Origin: Pseudoxanthomonas sp. PXM02
GTDB taxonomy: Bacteria; Pseudomonadota; Gammaproteobacteria; Xanthomonadales; Xanthomonadaceae
NCBI RefSeq assembly: GCF_014851805.1
Contig: NZ_JACVAK010000001.1
Location: 1,674,001-1,738,000, forward strand
DNA: 64,000 bases
Reading direction: 5' to 3'
The notes below the pieces were generated by a model. It made no database searches and was not told where the DNA came from. It saw only the letters and a list, made by a program, of their open reading frames with translations. Of the stretch, positions 27,883-36,872 are shown piece by piece; the stretch's first letter is position 1, and each line of letters begins with the position of its first letter. The translations under genes were made by a program, and so were the position numbers.

Positions 27883-28353
27883 ATGCGCACGCCACACACC
27901 GGACTAGACGCCACCATGCATGCCTGCCAGGAGTTCAACGCTTCCGGTCCGCGCCCTTCCGCGGGCCTCAACGAACGCGCCTTCCAGCGCGCGGATGCCT
28001 TCATCCTGCACAACCTGGGCAAGAACTTCACGCTCGCCGAGATCGCCTCGGCCGCGTGTGTCAGCCGTTTCCACTTCGCCCGCCAGTTCCGCCAGCGCAT
28101 GGGCTGCAGCCCGATGGCCTACGTGATGCGGCTGCGGCTTGAGCGCGCGAAGGAGATGCTCGCCCGCGGCGACCAGCGCATCGCCGACACCGCCGCCGCG
28201 CTGGGCTTCTACGACCAGAGCCACTTCACCCGCACCTTCCGCCGCGCGATCGGCGTGTCGCCGCGCGTGTTCTCGCGCCAATGCCATCACACCGGCACGA
28301 CAGGCGCGGCGCGCAAACTGCGGCTGTCCGAACCCGCGCACGCCCATCCCTGA
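27883..28353 (+). CDS. AraC-type DNA-binding protein (helix-turn-helix only)
   Basis: A 156-residue regulator consisting almost only of the AraC DNA-binding domain: first helix-turn-helix [20 protein letters not shown], second [20 protein letters not shown], ending [13 protein letters not shown]. No effector domain is present, as in the MarA/SoxS-like group. Start is uncertain between 27883 and ATG 27916 (MHACQEF); neither has a good Shine-Dalgarno. The stop is 11 nt before wrbA, indicating an operon, so it may control wrbA and respond to oxidative or quinone stress. Confidence 0.85.
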   Translation: MRTPHTGLDATMHACQEFNASGPRPSAGLNERAFQRADAFILHNLGKNFTLAEIASAACVSRFHFARQFRQRMGCSPMAYVMRLRLERAKEMLARGDQRIADTAAALGFYDQSHFTRTFRRAIGVSPRVFSRQCHHTGTTGAARKLRLSEPAHAHP

Positions 28354-28364
28354 GGAGCGACTCC

Positions 28365-28964
28365 ATGGCCAGGATCCTGGTGCTGTACTACTCCGCCTAC
28401 GGGCATATCGAAACCATGGCGCACGCGGTGGCCGAAGGCGCCACCGGCGCGGGCGCGAAGGTCGACATCAAGCGCGTGCCGGAACTGGTGCCCGAGGAGG
28501 TCGCGCGTGCCTCGCACTACAAGCTGGACCAGGCGGCACCGGTGGCCACCATCGCGGAACTGGCCGACTACGACGCGATCATCGTCGGCACCGGCACGCG
28601 GTTCGGCCGCATGAGTTCGCAGATGGCCAACTTCCTGGATCAGGCCGGCGGCCTGTGGGCGCGCGGCGCACTGCACGGCAAGGTGGGCGCTGCATTCACG
28701 TCTACCGCCACCCAGCACGGCGGACAGGAAACCACGCTGTTCTCGATCATCACCAACCTGCTGCATTTCGGCATGGTGATCGTCGGCCTGGACTACGGCC
28801 ACGCAGGACAGATGACCCTGGACGAGATCACCGGCGGCTCGCCGTACGGCGCCACCACCATCGCCGGTGGCGACGGTTCGCGCCAACCGTCGGAGAACGA
28901 ACTGAAGGGCGCGCGTTACCAGGGTCGCGTAGTCGCGGAGACCGCCATCAAGCTGCACGGCTGA
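28365..28964 (+). CDS. wrbA: NAD(P)H:quinone oxidoreductase, flavodoxin-like
   Basis: A 199-residue FMN protein that reduces quinones by two electrons, avoiding semiquinone radicals. Family marks: the phosphate-binding loop [12 protein letters not shown], the segment [13 protein letters not shown], and [17 protein letters not shown] lining the flavin; the C-terminus [18 protein letters not shown] is also characteristic. The ATG follows GAGGAG. It is the second gene after an AraC-type regulator. Confidence 0.95.
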   Translation: MARILVLYYSAYGHIETMAHAVAEGATGAGAKVDIKRVPELVPEEVARASHYKLDQAAPVATIAELADYDAIIVGTGTRFGRMSSQMANFLDQAGGLWARGALHGKVGAAFTSTATQHGGQETTLFSIITNLLHFGMVIVGLDYGHAGQMTLDEITGGSPYGATTIAGGDGSRQPSENELKGARYQGRVVAETAIKLHG

Positions 28965-28989
28965 CGCCTCCACCGCCCGCACACGCGCA

Positions 28990-30390
28990 TCAGGACGTCT
29001 GCACCGCCTCGACCGCAGACTGCCGGGGCAGATGGACCGTGACCCGCAAGCCACCCTCGGGACGGTTCTCGAGTAATGCATGCCCGCCATGCGCCAGCAC
29101 GATGGATTTCACCGATGCCAGGCCGAGCCCGATCCCGCCCGTGCTGCGATTGCGTGATGCCTCACCGCGCACGAACGGCATGAATAACCGCTCGGCCTGT
29201 GCGGGATCGATGCCGGGGCCGTCATCCTCCACCACCAGCCGATAGCCGTCGCGCTCCGGCGCAAGCGAAATGCGCGCGGCGTGGCCGTACTTCAGCGCGT
29301 TGTCCAGCAGGTTGGCCATCATGCGACGCAAGGACCACGGATCGCCCGCCATCGGGGCCGGCGCGCCTTCCTCCACCCGCACGTCGCGCCCCAGGTCGCG
29401 CAGATCGTCCGCCACGCTCTCCACCAGCAGGCGCAGGTCCAGCGGCTCGCGCACCGGCGCGCGGTTCTGGTCGTGGATGAATTCCAGCGTGGCCTCGATC
29501 ATCCGCGACATCTCGTCGATGTCGGCCGTCGCCTTGTCGCGCGCGCCGGCCGGCAATGCATCCAGGCGGAACGCCAGCCGCGCCAGCGGCGTGCGCAGGT
29601 CATGCGCGATGGCCGCGACCATTTCGCTGCGTTCCTTGAGCAGGCGGTCCAGGCGCGCCTGCATGGCATTGAACGCGGCGGACGCACTGACGATCTCGCT
29701 GGGCCCGGTGAGCGGCAGCGACGGCGCCAGGACATCGCGCCCCATGCGATCGGCCGCCAACGTGAAGCGGCGGATCGGCGACGCCAGCGCGCGCGAGAAC
29801 CACCACGCGAGCGGCAGCAGCGCCAGCATGCCCGCGAAGAACAGCATCACCAGGCGCGCGATGAAGGTCGCACGGTCGCGCGTGTTCTCCACCACCCGCC
29901 AGCGTCCATCCTGCTGCCGGTACGCCGCAATGAAATCACCGCGCAGCGGCGTGTCGGGCCGCCAGTTGCGCGGGAACGGCGGTGGCATGCCGGAAGGCAT
30001 CGGCGCCATGGCGCTTCCCGGCGGCGGTGCCTGCGGATTCGGTGCCGGACCGCGGGACGCAGGCAGGAACGGACGCGGCGCCTGTACATGGAAGAAGCGC
30101 ACCTGCGCCACGTCGACGTTCAACCATTGGGCCAACAGCGCCGTGACCATCGGCGACGGGCGATAACGTTCACCATCCGGCACCGGCGCGGTGTCGGCTT
30201 CGAACACGCGCAGGTCGGGATCGGCGGCCGGCATGCGTGACGACAGCAACGCGGTGAGCTCGCTGAACGCGATGCCGTCCCGCGGTGGCCGGTACAGCAG
30301 CACCGCCATGCCGATCGCGTGCGCCACCACCAGCGCGGCCAGCAGCAGCAGGAACGTGCGCGCGAACAGCGACAGCGGCCGGCGCGTCAT
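28990..30390 (-). CDS. Sensor histidine kinase (EnvZ-like architecture)
   Basis: A 466-residue inner-membrane kinase. Transmembrane helix 1 (about 8-32) is followed by a periplasmic sensor region of about 150 residues with a proline-rich stretch, transmembrane helix 2 (about 180-200), a HAMP domain (SRALASPIRRFTLAADRMG), a DHp domain with phospho-His in AIAHDLRTPLARL, and a HATPase with N box (NLLDNALKYG), G1 (DDGPGI) and G2 (GIGLGLASVK). Its start overlaps the stop of the upstream OmpR-type regulator by 4 nt. The signal is unknown. Confidence 0.92.
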   Translation of the reverse strand: MTRRPLSLFARTFLLLLAALVVAHAIGMAVLLYRPPRDGIAFSELTALLSSRMPAADPDLRVFEADTAPVPDGERYRPSPMVTALLAQWLNVDVAQVRFFHVQAPRPFLPASRGPAPNPQAPPPGSAMAPMPSGMPPPFPRNWRPDTPLRGDFIAAYRQQDGRWRVVENTRDRATFIARLVMLFFAGMLALLPLAWWFSRALASPIRRFTLAADRMGRDVLAPSLPLTGPSEIVSASAAFNAMQARLDRLLKERSEMVAAIAHDLRTPLARLAFRLDALPAGARDKATADIDEMSRMIEATLEFIHDQNRAPVREPLDLRLLVESVADDLRDLGRDVRVEEGAPAPMAGDPWSLRRMMANLLDNALKYGHAARISLAPERDGYRLVVEDDGPGIDPAQAERLFMPFVRGEASRNRSTGGIGLGLASVKSIVLAHGGHALLENRPEGGLRVTVHLPRQSAVEAVQTS

Positions 30391-31115
30391 CGGCGTACGA
30401 CGGCCGGCAGCAGCATGTAGCCCTCGTTGCGCACGGTGCGGATCATTTCCGCCCCGTCGCGTCCGTTGAGCTTGCGACGCAGGCGACTGACCTGGCTGTC
30501 GATGGCGCGGTCGTAGACCTCCGCGTCATGACCGTGGCCATGGTCGAGCAGCTGGTCGCGGCTGAGGACGCGCTGCGGGTGCGATACGAAGGTGCGAAGC
30601 AGCGCGAATTCGCCGTCGGAAAGATGGATGTAAGTGCCGGCGGGATCACGCAGTTCGCGACGCACGACATCCAGGTTCCACCCCTCGAAGACATAGTGCG
30701 CACCTTCGCCCGTCGCGGGCGCGGCACCGCTGTCGCCGGCCGGCGATCCCTGCCGGCGCAGCAGGGCGCGGACGCGCGCCAGCAGCTCGCGGGGATTGCA
30801 GGGCTTGGCGAGATAGTCGTCGGCGCCGACTTCCAGCCCGATGATGCGGTCGGTATCCGTGCCCAGCGCGCTCAGCATGATGACGGGCGGACCGGCTTCG
30901 CTGGCCAGGCGGCGAGCGGCCGACAGTCCATCCTCGCCGGGCATCATCACGTCCAGCACCACCAGGTCCGGGCGCCGCCGCGCGATGGCATCGCGCATGC
31001 CGGCCACGTCGCTCGCCACATCGACCAGGTAGCCGTGCTCGCGCAGGAAATCGCCGATCAGCGTGCGCAGTTCGGGGTCGTCATCGACCACCAGGATGTA
31101 GGTATGCAGATCCAT
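30387..31115 (-). CDS. OmpR-family response regulator
   Basis: A 242-residue two-domain regulator. The receiver has the acidic pair DDD, phospho-Asp in DLVVLDVMMPGEDG and Lys in DYLAKPCNPRELL; the C-terminal winged helix has LSDGEFALLRTFVSHPQRVL, the recognition helix YDRAIDSQVSRLRRKL and the wing IRTVRNEGYML. MDLHTYILVVDDD is the natural start. It is the first gene of a two-gene operon with the EnvZ-like kinase (ATGA overlap). A minus-strand terminator hairpin lies 52 nt upstream of its start. Confidence 0.92.
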   Translation of the reverse strand: MDLHTYILVVDDDPELRTLIGDFLREHGYLVDVASDVAGMRDAIARRRPDLVVLDVMMPGEDGLSAARRLASEAGPPVIMLSALGTDTDRIIGLEVGADDYLAKPCNPRELLARVRALLRRQGSPAGDSGAAPATGEGAHYVFEGWNLDVVRRELRDPAGTYIHLSDGEFALLRTFVSHPQRVLSRDQLLDHGHGHDAEVYDRAIDSQVSRLRRKLNGRDGAEMIRTVRNEGYMLLPAVVRR

Positions 31116-31530
31116 CGAGGCTTCGGCTGGCCGGCAGCGGCACGCAGTATGCGGGCTGCCGCAGGCAAAAAAAGCCGCCACATGAAGGGCGGCCAGGGTT
31201 CTTGGGATTAGAGGATACCGGGGGTCTATCGCCACCGCCCGCGCAGCGTGCACCCCATTCTTGGCGTCCGTGTGTCGTCGTGTGGCACGGTGTGTCAGGC
31301 AGCCGTATCGCCCGGCATAGGCAGGCGACACGGGCCCCGCATGCTGTGCCCGTGTCCCCGCCCGGATCCTCGCCGCACCCCTCGGCAAGGCATGCCAGGC
31401 GGGCGCCGGCGACGGGCTCCCTCCCTCGCCGGCGTGGCACGGCGACCACGACGTCCGGTTTGCCCTCTCACGTCCCGCTGTCGTCCGCCGTGCCGACTTT
31501 ATCGTCCCCCATCGCTGCCGAGACTCCTTA
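31116..31530. other. 415-nt intergenic region
   Basis: No protein gene is supported between the OmpR-type regulator and the proline-rich lipoprotein; the open frames here lack start signals and family features. It holds a clear minus-strand terminator (31167-31193). On the minus strand a TATCCT hexamer about 30 nt upstream of that terminator could be a -10 box for a very short leader or small RNA. Confidence 0.45.
31167..31193 (-). terminator. Rho-independent terminator/attenuator in front of the OmpR-type gene
   Basis: On the minus strand, GCCGCC and GGCGGC arms (6 bp) with an 8-nt loop run into seven T residues. No gene ends here: the next minus-strand gene is the regulator downstream, so the element would stop a leader transcript or small RNA, or attenuate the operon. 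Confidence 0.7.
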
Positions 31531-31887
31531 GTGCCCCAGGCTTCCCTGCTCCGTTCCGTCCTGCCGGTGGCGATGGCGTCCCTGCTGGCCGCCTGCTGTC
31601 CGTCGCCGCCGTGGACCCGGCATCCGCCCCCGCCGGTGGGCCCGGGCATGCCGCCACCGCCGCCACCGCACCTCGCTCCACCACAGGCCACGGACGACGC
31701 GTTCGAGGCCGCCCTGGCCGCCTGCGCAGAGGAACTCGACCTGCCTCCCCCACCCGATCGCGACGACGCATATCCCGCGTTGACGCCGGACGACATGGAT
31801 TTGATGGACGCCTGCCTGGAAGCGCAAGGCTTCAACGCGCCGCCACCGCCACCCCCGCATGCGCCACGCGGAGACGATCCCGCTTGA
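31531..31887 (+). CDS. Proline-rich small lipoprotein, unknown function
   Basis: A 118-residue protein (GTG start) with a lipoprotein signal: SLLRSVLPVAMASLLAACC contains the lipobox LAAC. Mature protein begins with an unstructured proline-rich stretch including six prolines in a row, then a helical segment (ATDDAFEAALAACAEELDLP) and an acidic core with two more cysteines, ending in a second poly-proline tract. No family is recognised. It is followed at 70 nt by another unknown membrane-anchored protein on the same strand. Confidence 0.6.
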   Translation: MPQASLLRSVLPVAMASLLAACCPSPPWTRHPPPPVGPGMPPPPPPHLAPPQATDDAFEAALAACAEELDLPPPPDRDDAYPALTPDDMDLMDACLEAQGFNAPPPPPPHAPRGDDPA

Positions 31888-31957
31888 TCCTCTCCCGGCC
31901 TGCTGCCCGGGCCCCGCGGCGCGACCGCTCGACCTGCTCCACGGCGATGATGTCGGC

Positions 31958-32965
31958 ATGACGGACATCGCCCATCGCCGTTCGATGCGCGGCACGCGCT
32001 CGACGGACAACGACGCCACCCGGGACCGTGCCATCGCGGTCACCGTCAGCGCCGCGATCGTGGCGTCGTTCGCGCTGGTGCTGTTGCAGGAACCCGTCTT
32101 CGACCCCGCAGTGCCGGCGGAGAACCGGTTGCGGCTGCGCTTCCTGTCGCGCAGCACGCCTGCCGACATCCCGCGTGCGCATGACGTGTCGACCGAAGCA
32201 TCGCCCTCATCGCGATCCGCCAGCCCCCACCTGCCTGTCGCGTCATCTGCGTCATCACCGGCCACCTCTCCTACGGTCACGGCCAGCGATCGTCCGACGC
32301 TGTACGCGAAGGATGGACGATTGCTCCTGCCTCCCGGCGCAGCGGACACCGCAGCCCCGGCGCGCAGGCCGCCCGGGATGGCGGGCGGCGATGACGGCAC
32401 CGCTGCGCGCGGTCCGTTCGACCGGCCCAATCCCATCGACTACCGCGAGACGCGCTTCGACAAGCACTGGCGCAACAAGGGCACGGCGGGCGACGCCATG
32501 CTGGAGAACGCGCACGGCACGGTGTCCGGCATGGCCGCGGTGATCCCGCTCGGCACCGGTGACCAGCCGGCCCGGGCACGGCCGCCGCCGGAGGTCCGCT
32601 TCAATCCTGCGCGTCACGAACGCCTCGCGGACCTGGGCAGCGAGGCGACCGGCGACGCCTACAAGGCCGCGCCGATCAGTTCGGAGCCGCCGCCCGATCT
32701 GAAGGGCGGCGCGAGCCGACGCATCCGCGATCAGCTGGCCGCGATCCGGCAGGACTTCGGGCACTGCCGCGCGACCTTGCTGGACGACCTGGTCGCGCCG
32801 ATCCTGCGGCACCTCGCCGAGCTGGAACGCGTGGAATACGCCTTGGCGCACGGCGCCGACCCGGTGCGCGCCGAACACCTGCTGCCGCGCGAAGCGGATA
32901 CCGCCTACAACCTGGCGCGCCGTGCCGCCTGGCATGCGCGCATGAAGCTCGGCACGTGCCGATGA
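31958..32965 (+). CDS. Membrane-anchored hypothetical protein
   Basis: A 335-residue protein with a basic N-terminus, one transmembrane helix at about residues 26-44 (AIAVTVSAAIVASFALVLLQ) and a long periplasmic part. Residues 70-150 are low-complexity Ser/Pro/Ala-rich linker; the C-terminal domain (about 165-335) is better ordered and contains YRETRFDKHWRNKGTAGDAM and a helical end (LRHLAELERVEYALAHGADP). It is not assigned to a known family. The single anchor plus linker suggests an envelope or energy-coupling role, but that is a guess. It converges on mobA with a 20-nt gap. Confidence 0.6.
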   Translation: MTDIAHRRSMRGTRSTDNDATRDRAIAVTVSAAIVASFALVLLQEPVFDPAVPAENRLRLRFLSRSTPADIPRAHDVSTEASPSSRSASPHLPVASSASSPATSPTVTASDRPTLYAKDGRLLLPPGAADTAAPARRPPGMAGGDDGTAARGPFDRPNPIDYRETRFDKHWRNKGTAGDAMLENAHGTVSGMAAVIPLGTGDQPARARPPPEVRFNPARHERLADLGSEATGDAYKAAPISSEPPPDLKGGASRRIRDQLAAIRQDFGHCRATLLDDLVAPILRHLAELERVEYALAHGADPVRAEHLLPREADTAYNLARRAAWHARMKLGTCR

Positions 32966-32985
32966 CGCGTGTGCGGAACGACGCG

Positions 32986-33543
32986 TCAGTGGGCGGCGCG
33001 TAGCGCGGCCCAGTCTTCCGGCGTATTGCAGTTGCGCAGCACGTCCCACCAGGGCGACGCAGGCAGTTGCACCGCCTGCAGACGCTGCTGCAGCGCGCGC
33101 AACGAACGCTCGCGCCCCGTTGCAGCACCGACCGCGCCCATCACCGCGCGCGCCTCGGCCTGCAGGCGTAGCGCCATCGGCAAGGGGTGGTCTTCCACGC
33201 AGGCGCAATCCGCATCGGTCGACAGCAGCGCATGCATCAGCGCTACCGACAGCAGCGGCATGTCGACCGGCACCACCAGCCAGGCGCCGTCCTGCAGATG
33301 CGGCGCGAGTTGCGCGAGCGCGCCCATCGGGCCGGTATCGGGCTGCGCGTCCGCCACGCCACCCACGTCAGGACGGTCGCCGCTGACGACCACCTGTTCT
33401 GCCCCCGCGGCGAGCAGCACCGCATGCATATGCGCCAGCAACGTGCCTGTGCCCCACGGCAGCAACGCTTTGTCGGTGCCCATGCGCGAGGAACGGCCGC
33501 CGGCCAGCAGCACGGCACGCCACGAAGACAGTGGCGCCGTCAT
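32986..33543 (-). CDS. mobA: Molybdenum cofactor guanylyltransferase
   Basis: A 185-residue cytoplasmic enzyme that attaches GMP to molybdopterin to form the guanine dinucleotide cofactor. The nucleotide-binding motif LLAGGRSSRMGTDKALLPW is intact, with the metal-binding VVPVDMPLL segment and the C-terminal NCNTPEDWA typical of the family. The start overlaps the moeA stop by 4 nt (ATGA), so both are translated from one mRNA. Confidence 0.93.
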   Translation of the reverse strand: MTAPLSSWRAVLLAGGRSSRMGTDKALLPWGTGTLLAHMHAVLLAAGAEQVVVSGDRPDVGGVADAQPDTGPMGALAQLAPHLQDGAWLVVPVDMPLLSVALMHALLSTDADCACVEDHPLPMALRLQAEARAVMGAVGAATGRERSLRALQQRLQAVQLPASPWWDVLRNCNTPEDWAALRAAH

Positions 33544-34784
33544 GCAGGGAACCACGCGGGCGGTCGCAGATGCCCCGGGCCATGCACCTGTACGCGCGTG
33601 CCCGCATCGACGCGGTCGGTTTCTGCGGGCAACGTGATCCACACCGACGACTGCGAGAACGGCAGCAGACGGAACGACGCCTGCGCCTCGGCGACACGGG
33701 CCTGCAAGCGTCCTTCGTCGTCGCAGGTCACCGCGCCGTGGAAGGCGGCGAGCAGGCCTGCGCGCTTCGTGCACGCCTTCGCCAGTGACACCCAACGCGC
33801 CGCTTCGGGTGCCATGCCCAGCCACGCGCGTAGCAGCGGCTCGACCAGGAAGCGGAAACCCACCGCGGTCGAGAGTGGATTGCCCGGCAGCCCGACGAAC
33901 AGCGCCCCTTCGCGCAGACGCGCGGCGAACACTGGCTTGCCGGGACGCATCGCGACGCCATGGAACATCCGTTCGGCACCCCGCGCGTCGAGCGCCGCCG
34001 GCACGAAGTCGTAGCAGCCTTTCGACACCGCACCTGTGCTGAGCACCAGATCGGCCCCGTCGGCGAGCGCGGCGTCCAGCGCGGCATCGAAGCTGGCCAC
34101 GTCATCGCCGACGCGTACGACACGCATCAGATCGGCACCCGCCGCGGCAGCGACCACGCGGAGGTACGGCGAGGTCGCATCGTGGATACCCCCGGCCGGC
34201 AGCGGTTCGCCCGCCGCGACGATTTCGCGCCCGGTCGCCAGCAGGACGATGCGCGGACGCCGTGCCACCTCGACGGCGTCGATGCCGACGCCGGCCAGCA
34301 GCATCAGGTGGGGCGCGTCGATCAACGCGCCGCTGCACAGCAAACGCTGACCTGCCTGCACGTCCTCGCCGCGGCGGCGGATGTTCGCGCCGGCCTGCGC
34401 GTCTTCCCGCAACCGGATGCGCGGGCGCGACGACGCGTCGGCCGGCAGGCGTTCGACATGTTCCACCGGCACCACGGTGTCGGCGCGCGCGGGCAGCGCG
34501 GCGCCGGTCATGATCTCCCACGCGGACGCGCCATCCTCGGGCGGCGAGTCGCCGGCCCCGATGCGCGCGGCGATATCCCATTCACTGCCTGCGGACATCA
34601 CGGCATCGGCCGACACCAACGCCACGCCGTCCATCGCGGCGTTGTCGAACGGGGGCAAGGCGAGCGGGCTGGCGACATCACCGGCGAGCACACGGCCGAC
34701 CGCATCCCGCAGCGCCACGCGCTCCGTGCCCAGCCGGCCCGCGCCGTCCCGCAGCCGCGCCACCGCCTCGTGATAGCCGATCAC
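33540..34784 (-). CDS. moeA: Molybdopterin molybdenumtransferase
   Basis: A 414-residue enzyme that inserts molybdate into adenylylated molybdopterin. Typical features: N-terminal domain with LPPFDNAAMDGVALV, the MPT-binding domain with LSTGAVSKGCYDFV, GVAMRPGKPVFAARL and the glycine-rich FVGLPGNPLSTAVGF. GTG start with AGGAGA upstream. The only other moco biosynthesis gene in the window is mobA directly downstream. Confidence 0.94.
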   Translation of the reverse strand: MIGYHEAVARLRDGAGRLGTERVALRDAVGRVLAGDVASPLALPPFDNAAMDGVALVSADAVMSAGSEWDIAARIGAGDSPPEDGASAWEIMTGAALPARADTVVPVEHVERLPADASSRPRIRLREDAQAGANIRRRGEDVQAGQRLLCSGALIDAPHLMLLAGVGIDAVEVARRPRIVLLATGREIVAAGEPLPAGGIHDATSPYLRVVAAAAGADLMRVVRVGDDVASFDAALDAALADGADLVLSTGAVSKGCYDFVPAALDARGAERMFHGVAMRPGKPVFAARLREGALFVGLPGNPLSTAVGFRFLVEPLLRAWLGMAPEAARWVSLAKACTKRAGLLAAFHGAVTCDDEGRLQARVAEAQASFRLLPFSQSSVWITLPAETDRVDAGTRVQVHGPGHLRPPAWFPA

Positions 34785-34909
34785 CCTGTCTCCTGTCCCG
34801 GTCTCCGCGGGGCGACCAGCCTAGTGCCGCCGTCCGGGGATTGCCATGGGCCGGCCGCCGGCATGCGCCGGGCGGCGGAATCCCTCTCGTGGCGCCGTAA
34901 CGGCCGTCG

Positions 34910-35240
34910 GCAAGACGCTGAGGCTTGCGCGCAAGGCGCGGATTCCCAAGCGCAAGGCGCCGAATCCCGTCGACGGGACGCGGAAGCCCCACCTTTCTCA
35001 CATTGAGCCTTGCGGCTGGGTTTCCGAGTGCCATCGTCGGGATCCGGAAAGCCATCCCCTCACTCTCCGAGTGTCATCGACAAGTCTCCGAGGCTTGCGC
35101 GCAAGGTCCGGAAACCCATCGCCGGCTTCCGGAAAGCCATCGGCAAGGCTCTGCATGCCGGGACGTGGCATTCGACGTGCGGCCGATGGGATTCGGAGGG
35201 TTGCGAGTGGGATGTCGAGGGTTGCGGGACTCACCCGCGT
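34910..35240. repeat. Degenerate short tandem repeats in a non-coding stretch
   Basis: Between moeA and the next gene is about 600 nt without a supportable protein. It contains imperfect 20-23-nt units around the theme TTCCGGAAAGCCATCGGCAA (clearest at 35106-35150), GGATTCCC/GAATCCC variants near 34940-34970, and a 17-nt exact duplicate, GAGGCTTGCGCGCAAGG-like, at about 34920 and 35090. Similar degenerate GGAATCC-type arrays are common between genes in this family. The remaining 35241-35386 shows nothing recognisable. Confidence 0.55.
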
Positions 35241-35386
35241 GCCTCCGGGGTAGAAGGCAGGCATCCGTGCCGTGGCCATGCCATCAGGCAATCCTTGTGC
35301 CCACGCGCAATGTCACTTCTGCGACCATGCCTCCATATGATCCGCCAGCGGGTTGTGGAGAGCGGAATGAAACGAGCGGTCGCACA

Positions 35387-35821
35387 ATGACGAAAGGCAT
35401 CTCCTTTACAAGAATCTGGTCAGACGATGATCTGATCGAGCTGCGCATTGTTGTCGCCAACGAGGGGTCGTCCTTTTCCAATACGGTCTATGCCAGCCAG
35501 CGGGGACTTCAACATCTCGCCGAGGAGCTCTCGCTCTTCCGGGACCACATTCATGCCGGAGTAAAAGACATCCGTCTTGGTGAATTCGGCCCTGAATATG
35601 CCAATGGCGCATTCCATGCGAGGCTTCATTTCAGGAGTCCGGGCAAACTGTACGTCTCCACGCATCAGCAATCCGAGTTCTCCGACTTTTCCGTCACTCA
35701 GGTGGCGAGCGAGGCCAGGATGTTCCTGACATCCGAGCCCGTTCTGCTGGACAACTTCCTGGCGCATTTCCTCAGCCTTGTTAGCGGCGCAGCTGAAAAT
35801 GCGTCGCTGGAGTGCATCTGA
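35387..35821 (+). CDS. Unknown cytoplasmic protein, 144 residues
   Basis: Starts MTKGISFTRIWSDDDL; open frame upstream is repeat-derived and is not included. The middle part contains YASQRGLQHLAEELSLFRDH, LGEFGPEYANGAF and HARLHF, phrases I recall from small unannotated proteins in related bacteria. There is no signal peptide or transmembrane helix; the fold looks like mixed alpha/beta. Composition is less GC-rich than the neighbours. An immunity-type protein is possible because such orphans often lie in variable regions, but no toxin gene is adjacent. Confidence 0.6.
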   Translation: MTKGISFTRIWSDDDLIELRIVVANEGSSFSNTVYASQRGLQHLAEELSLFRDHIHAGVKDIRLGEFGPEYANGAFHARLHFRSPGKLYVSTHQQSEFSDFSVTQVASEARMFLTSEPVLLDNFLAHFLSLVSGAAENASLECI

Positions 35822-35890
35822 AGCAGTTCGACAGCACTTTGTCAGCCGAGTCAGTTCAAGCGCCCTGCCATCGGACCTGGCGATTCACCC

Positions 35891-36280
35891 ATGCCAACCA
35901 CGCTGGATACTCGGGACGGGCTCAGGCATAAGACCCTCATGATCTTTGCCGCCGCCACCGACGAGAACACCCTGTTCGTATTTCCCTCCATGGCAGCTGC
36001 CATCGCCCACTGCGAAGCGATCGATGTAGAGGACGGTGGCTGGCGCTTCTGGAATGGGTCCGGTAGCGCGCTCGTTGCGGAATTCACTGCGCCGGTGCAT
36101 CGCGCCGGACTCATGGCGGGCGGCGGCAGCTACCGACTGGTAACGGCCACGGACAAGCCCACACTGGCGGCGTCGCTCGGCGACATCGATCACCTCGATG
36201 CGAATCCCCGCTTTGCCACGCTGTCCGATGTGGGCGACCATCTCGCGGCTGTCGGCGTGGCGCCCCGACGCGAGGACTGA
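35891..36280 (+). CDS. Unknown protein, 129 residues
   Basis: A soluble protein with a conserved-looking core ENTLFVFPSMAAAIAHCEAIDVEDGGWRF and EFTAPVHRAG. It may start at ATG 35891 or at ATG 35939 (MIFAAATDEN); neither has a clear Shine-Dalgarno. No family recognised. It sits alone between two other orphans on the same strand. Confidence 0.5.
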   Translation: MPTTLDTRDGLRHKTLMIFAAATDENTLFVFPSMAAAIAHCEAIDVEDGGWRFWNGSGSALVAEFTAPVHRAGLMAGGGSYRLVTATDKPTLAASLGDIDHLDANPRFATLSDVGDHLAAVGVAPRRED

Positions 36281-36337
36281 CAGGCCATCCTGCTCCGCCC
36301 CGCTTCCCGCCCAGGACTGATTCAACCGTTGGTACGC

Positions 36338-36817
36338 ATGACAGGCAAGGACGCTTCCACCCCATGGCTCGGCAAGTGCGCGGCGTTCCTGCTGCTCGTG
36401 CCCGTCGTCCTGTTGCTGCTTCCGCTGCTGGCGATCCGCGGCCTGATCCACGTCGCCTACTCGGCCATCCTGCATGGCCTTGCCTGGATGCGCTTCCGGC
36501 GTTTCGTGGTCTTCGTCTACTCCGATAGCCCGAAGTGGAAGGACCACGTGGAAACCCGGATCCTTCCCGCCCTGCCGGCCGGCGCGGTGGTGATCAACCG
36601 GTCCCACCCCTGGTCGGCGCGCTCGTTGGCGGGACGGGCATTCCGCCACTTTGGCGGGCAGCGTGAGCACTGCCCGCTCGGCATGGTCATCGACCGCGGG
36701 ACGCTCGTGCGCCGCTTCCGTTTCTACACGCCGTATCTGAGCGCCAGGAAGGGGGATGACGCCTCCCTGCTCGCGACGTACGCTGCCTTCGTGGACGCCG
36801 CCCAGCACGGGCGCTAA
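36338..36817 (+). CDS. Unknown membrane-anchored protein, 159 residues
   Basis: Residues 12-45 form one long or two adjacent hydrophobic segments (CAAFLLLVPVVLLLLPLLAI). The rest is a cytoplasmic domain with FVVFVYSDSPKWKDHVETRI, VVINRSHPWSARSLAGRAF and FRFYTPYLSARKGDDASL, which may be a small alpha/beta domain. It is not assigned to a known family. ATG 36338 is chosen over an upstream TTG. Confidence 0.55.
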   Translation: MTGKDASTPWLGKCAAFLLLVPVVLLLLPLLAIRGLIHVAYSAILHGLAWMRFRRFVVFVYSDSPKWKDHVETRILPALPAGAVVINRSHPWSARSLAGRAFRHFGGQREHCPLGMVIDRGTLVRRFRFYTPYLSARKGDDASLLATYAAFVDAAQHGR

Positions 36818-36872
36818 CGTCCATCCAGCGCGCGAGCGCTCGGCAATGACATCGGACTGTTCCGGGGGAACC

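Noticed and set aside
31202..31530. Small ORFs between the two-component operon and the lipoprotein
   Set aside because: No Shine-Dalgarno, no domain and unusual composition; treated as intergenic.
34925..35390. Plus-strand open frames of 90-135 codons in the repeat tract
   Set aside because: Translations are low-complexity products of the degenerate repeats and have no start signals; only the part from 35387 is retained.
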